A program made the translations under genes and the position numbers. A stretch of DNA of 7,454 bases from Armatimonadota bacterium (lineage in GTDB: Bacteria; Sysuimicrobiota; Sysuimicrobiia; Sysuimicrobiales; JACQTN01). The first letter of the stretch is position 1. Each line of letters opens with the position of its first letter. Shown here in pieces: positions 6,755-7,454 of this stretch. A model generated the notes under the pieces. That model did not search any database, had not been told where the DNA came from, and saw only the letters and a program-made list of their open reading frames with translations. The stretch covers positions 1-7,454 of the forward strand of contig JACQTN010000081.1 in assembly GCA_016210785.1 (NCBI GenBank). The letters are read 5' to 3'.

Positions 6755-7112
6755 GACCCCAGAGACACCTCCTCCGGCATTGTGAATGCGACGCTGGCGG
6801 CATATCACACGCGAACTTCTAAGAGTACTCCTCCGTCGCGCGAAGGATACCTTCCGATAGACCGGTCAGCCTTTCTCCGTTTTCATCTTCCGTTGCGATG
6901 TTCGCTCACTCTCCCGTCGGATCGGGCCTGCCCCGCGTGAGCCGCGCCGCGGCAGCGGCCATACCCCGCCGCTCGCCGTTGCGAAGCCGTGCGCCGCCGG
7001 GGAGATATCTGTATAGCGGCATGGTCGCAGGAAAATCAGAATTGAAGTCAAAGAACCAACCTGGTCTCAGCTTGTCCGACAACCGGGCAACTAGGGGACC
7101 AGACAACTACCG
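6755..7112. other. Gap between the Lrp gene and the GntR remnant
   Basis: I find no protein-coding gene I can support here; the short open frames on both strands match no family I know and lack ribosome-binding sites. The left end must carry the promoter of the - strand Lrp gene, but I see no convincing -35/-10 pair. From about 7031 the sequence is less GC-rich than its surroundings, as in a regulatory region. It contains the eight-base palindrome AGATATCT (7003-7010) and the operator-like site listed separately. Confidence 0.6.
7072..7082 (+). promoter_or_regulatory. FadR-type GntR operator-like palindrome
   Basis: TTGTCCGACAA is a perfect inverted repeat (TTGTC, central C, GACAA) and fits the FadR-subfamily GntR consensus T-N-G-T-N-N-N-A-C-N-A at every fixed position. 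It sits 30 bases before the ATG of the GntR N-terminal remnant, where an autoregulatory operator is expected. A second inverted repeat, CTGGTC (7061-7066) and GACCAG (7097-7102), brackets it. The match is seen directly; that it is or was bound by a GntR protein is inference. Confidence 0.45.
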
Positions 7113-7268
7113 ATGCCCAGCTCTCCCTTAGACGGCCCCTCCTTCCGTCGGCTCCGCAGGGATCGCGTGTCCGACCAAATCGTCGGGCAACCGCAGCAAG
7201 CGATCATTGAGGGCACCTTTCGATCCGGTCAGCGGATTCCCAGCGAGCATCAGCTGGCAAGCCGCTCT
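7113..7268 (+). pseudogene. Truncated GntR-family regulator, N-terminal part only
   Basis: From ATG 7113 the frame gives the start of a GntR winged-helix domain: Leu-Arg-Arg-Asp-Arg-Val-Ser-Asp-Gln-Ile at 14-23, Gln-Gln-Ala-Ile-Ile-Glu-Gly-Thr-Phe at 28-36, then Ser-Gly-Gln-Arg-Ile-Pro-Ser-Glu-His-Gln-Leu-Ala at 38-49, the classic Pro-Ser-Glu-x-x-Leu-Ala motif. After Ser52 the match ends abruptly: the expected recognition helix, wing and whole effector domain are missing. Pro27 stands where the family has Leu inside helix 1, a further sign of decay. The frame has no stop and runs on into the next gene at GTG 7293. The upstream purine run AGGGGA (7093-7098) is fourteen bases away, a weak ribosome site. 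An FCD-type parent is suggested by the operator-like site just upstream. Confidence 0.7.
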
Positions 7269-7280
7269 AGACACCGCAGA

Positions 7281-7285
7281 GGGGG
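7281..7285 (+). promoter_or_regulatory. Ribosome-binding site for the last gene
   Basis: GGGGG lies seven bases before GTG 7293 and decides this start over the upstream ATG 7113, which is in the same open frame but belongs to the GntR remnant. Confidence 0.5.
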
Positions 7286-7292
7286 TGCACAC

Positions 7293-7454
7293 GTGGCAGA
7301 ACTGAAGCTCACCAGCGAGCAGGAACGGCGAGCCCTCGACGTGTACAGGCGGGCGACCGTCATCGACATGTTGTGGAGCACCAACCCCGCCCAGCCCACG
7401 CCGGTGCTCAACGGGAAGAACGTCCTGGACCGGGTCGTGGAGGCGGGGCTGGCC
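7293..7454 (+). CDS. N-terminus of a hydrolase, probably M19 (membrane dipeptidase) family (partial)
   Basis: From GTG 7293 the frame is open to the window end, 54 codons. The opening has charged residues followed by Ala-Leu-Asp-Val-Tyr-Arg-Arg-Ala-Thr-Val-Ile-Asp, which resembles the N-terminus of peptidase M19 dipeptidases, where a helix leads into a Val-Ile/Val-Asp strand at the mouth of the barrel. The ending, Val-Leu-Asp-Arg-Val-Val-Glu-Ala-Gly-Leu-Ala, also resembles the helix before the next M19 strand. The His-x-Asp metal pair often found right after Val-Asp is absent: here Met-Leu-Trp-Ser follows. It could therefore be a divergent M19 protein or another amidohydrolase. As a dipeptidase or amide hydrolase it would fit the amide-catabolic theme, but the call rests on a short stretch. 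Confidence 0.45.
   Translation, partial: MAELKLTSEQERRALDVYRRATVIDMLWSTNPAQPTPVLNGKNVLDRVVEAGLA

Noticed and set aside
6002..6940. A 312-residue open frame on the + strand over the Lrp gene
   Set aside because: It is antisense to the complete Lrp/AsnC gene and overlaps the end of the amidohydrolase; its translation shows no domain.
6979..7016. TTGCGA followed by AT-richer GATATC/GTATAG as a + strand promoter
   Set aside because: Spacing and the -10 match are poor for a standard promoter, and no start point can be inferred.
6906..7106. A 66-codon - strand frame in the gap, with a Gly-Trp-Phe-Phe-Asp-Phe stretch
   Set aside because: I recognise no family, there is no clear ribosome site, and it overlaps the operator-like region; too weak to call a gene.
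7072..7195. A near-repeat of TGTCCGAC...CGGGCAACCG at 7073-7091 and 7168-7193
   Set aside because: The second copy codes for conserved GntR residues and the spacing inside the two copies differs, so similarity is probably chance.
1..7454. CRISPR arrays, tRNA or rRNA genes, insertion sequences
   Set aside because: No regularly spaced repeats, no tRNA-like cloverleaf or rRNA stretch, and no transposase or terminal inverted repeats were seen.

Overview
The window is a high-GC stretch (roughly two thirds G+C) with GTG and TTG starts beside clear Shine-Dalgarno sites and tightly packed genes. It looks like a bacterial catabolic locus from a high-GC, possibly thermophilic or soil lineage such as high-GC Bacillota, Chloroflexota or a related uncultured phylum. 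No marker gene is present, so the phylum is uncertain.

Layout, + strand: positions 1-129 are the C-terminal tail of a membrane protein, probably a transporter. It overlaps a PLP-dependent enzyme of the serine hydroxymethyltransferase (SHMT) fold (120-1382). Next come HyuB (1431-3116) and HyuA (about 3175-5316), the two subunits of an ATP-dependent hydantoinase/oxoprolinase-type ring-opening enzyme, in B-then-A order. An isochorismatase-fold cysteine amidohydrolase follows (5353-6081). The longest gap in this series is 58 bases, so it reads as one operon, and a GC-rich hairpin just after the last gene may end it. On the - strand a complete Lrp/AsnC regulator (6251-6754) converges on the operon. 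Positions 6755-7112 hold no gene I can support, but do hold a site of the FadR-type GntR operator form. At 7113-7268 there is the severed N-terminus of a GntR regulator on the + strand, and at 7293 the start of another hydrolase, probably an M19-type dipeptidase, which runs off the window. A second possible GntR fragment, resembling an FCD-domain C-terminus, lies antisense at about 6088-6201, in the gap between the convergent genes.

How the genes may work together (inference): a transporter imports a cyclic amide or ureide such as a hydantoin; HyuAB opens the ring with ATP; the isochorismatase-fold enzyme removes an N-carbamoyl or amide group to release an amino acid; the SHMT-like enzyme acts on that amino acid; and the Lrp protein senses it. 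The known parallel is creatinine breakdown through N-methylhydantoin, N-carbamoylsarcosine and sarcosine. The SHMT-like member is the novel part: by hand alignment it keeps the PLP-binding residues but has lost residues that genuine SHMT uses for folate-dependent chemistry. The right end shows rearrangement, with two regulator fragments and a truncation that leaves the GntR frame open straight into the next gene.
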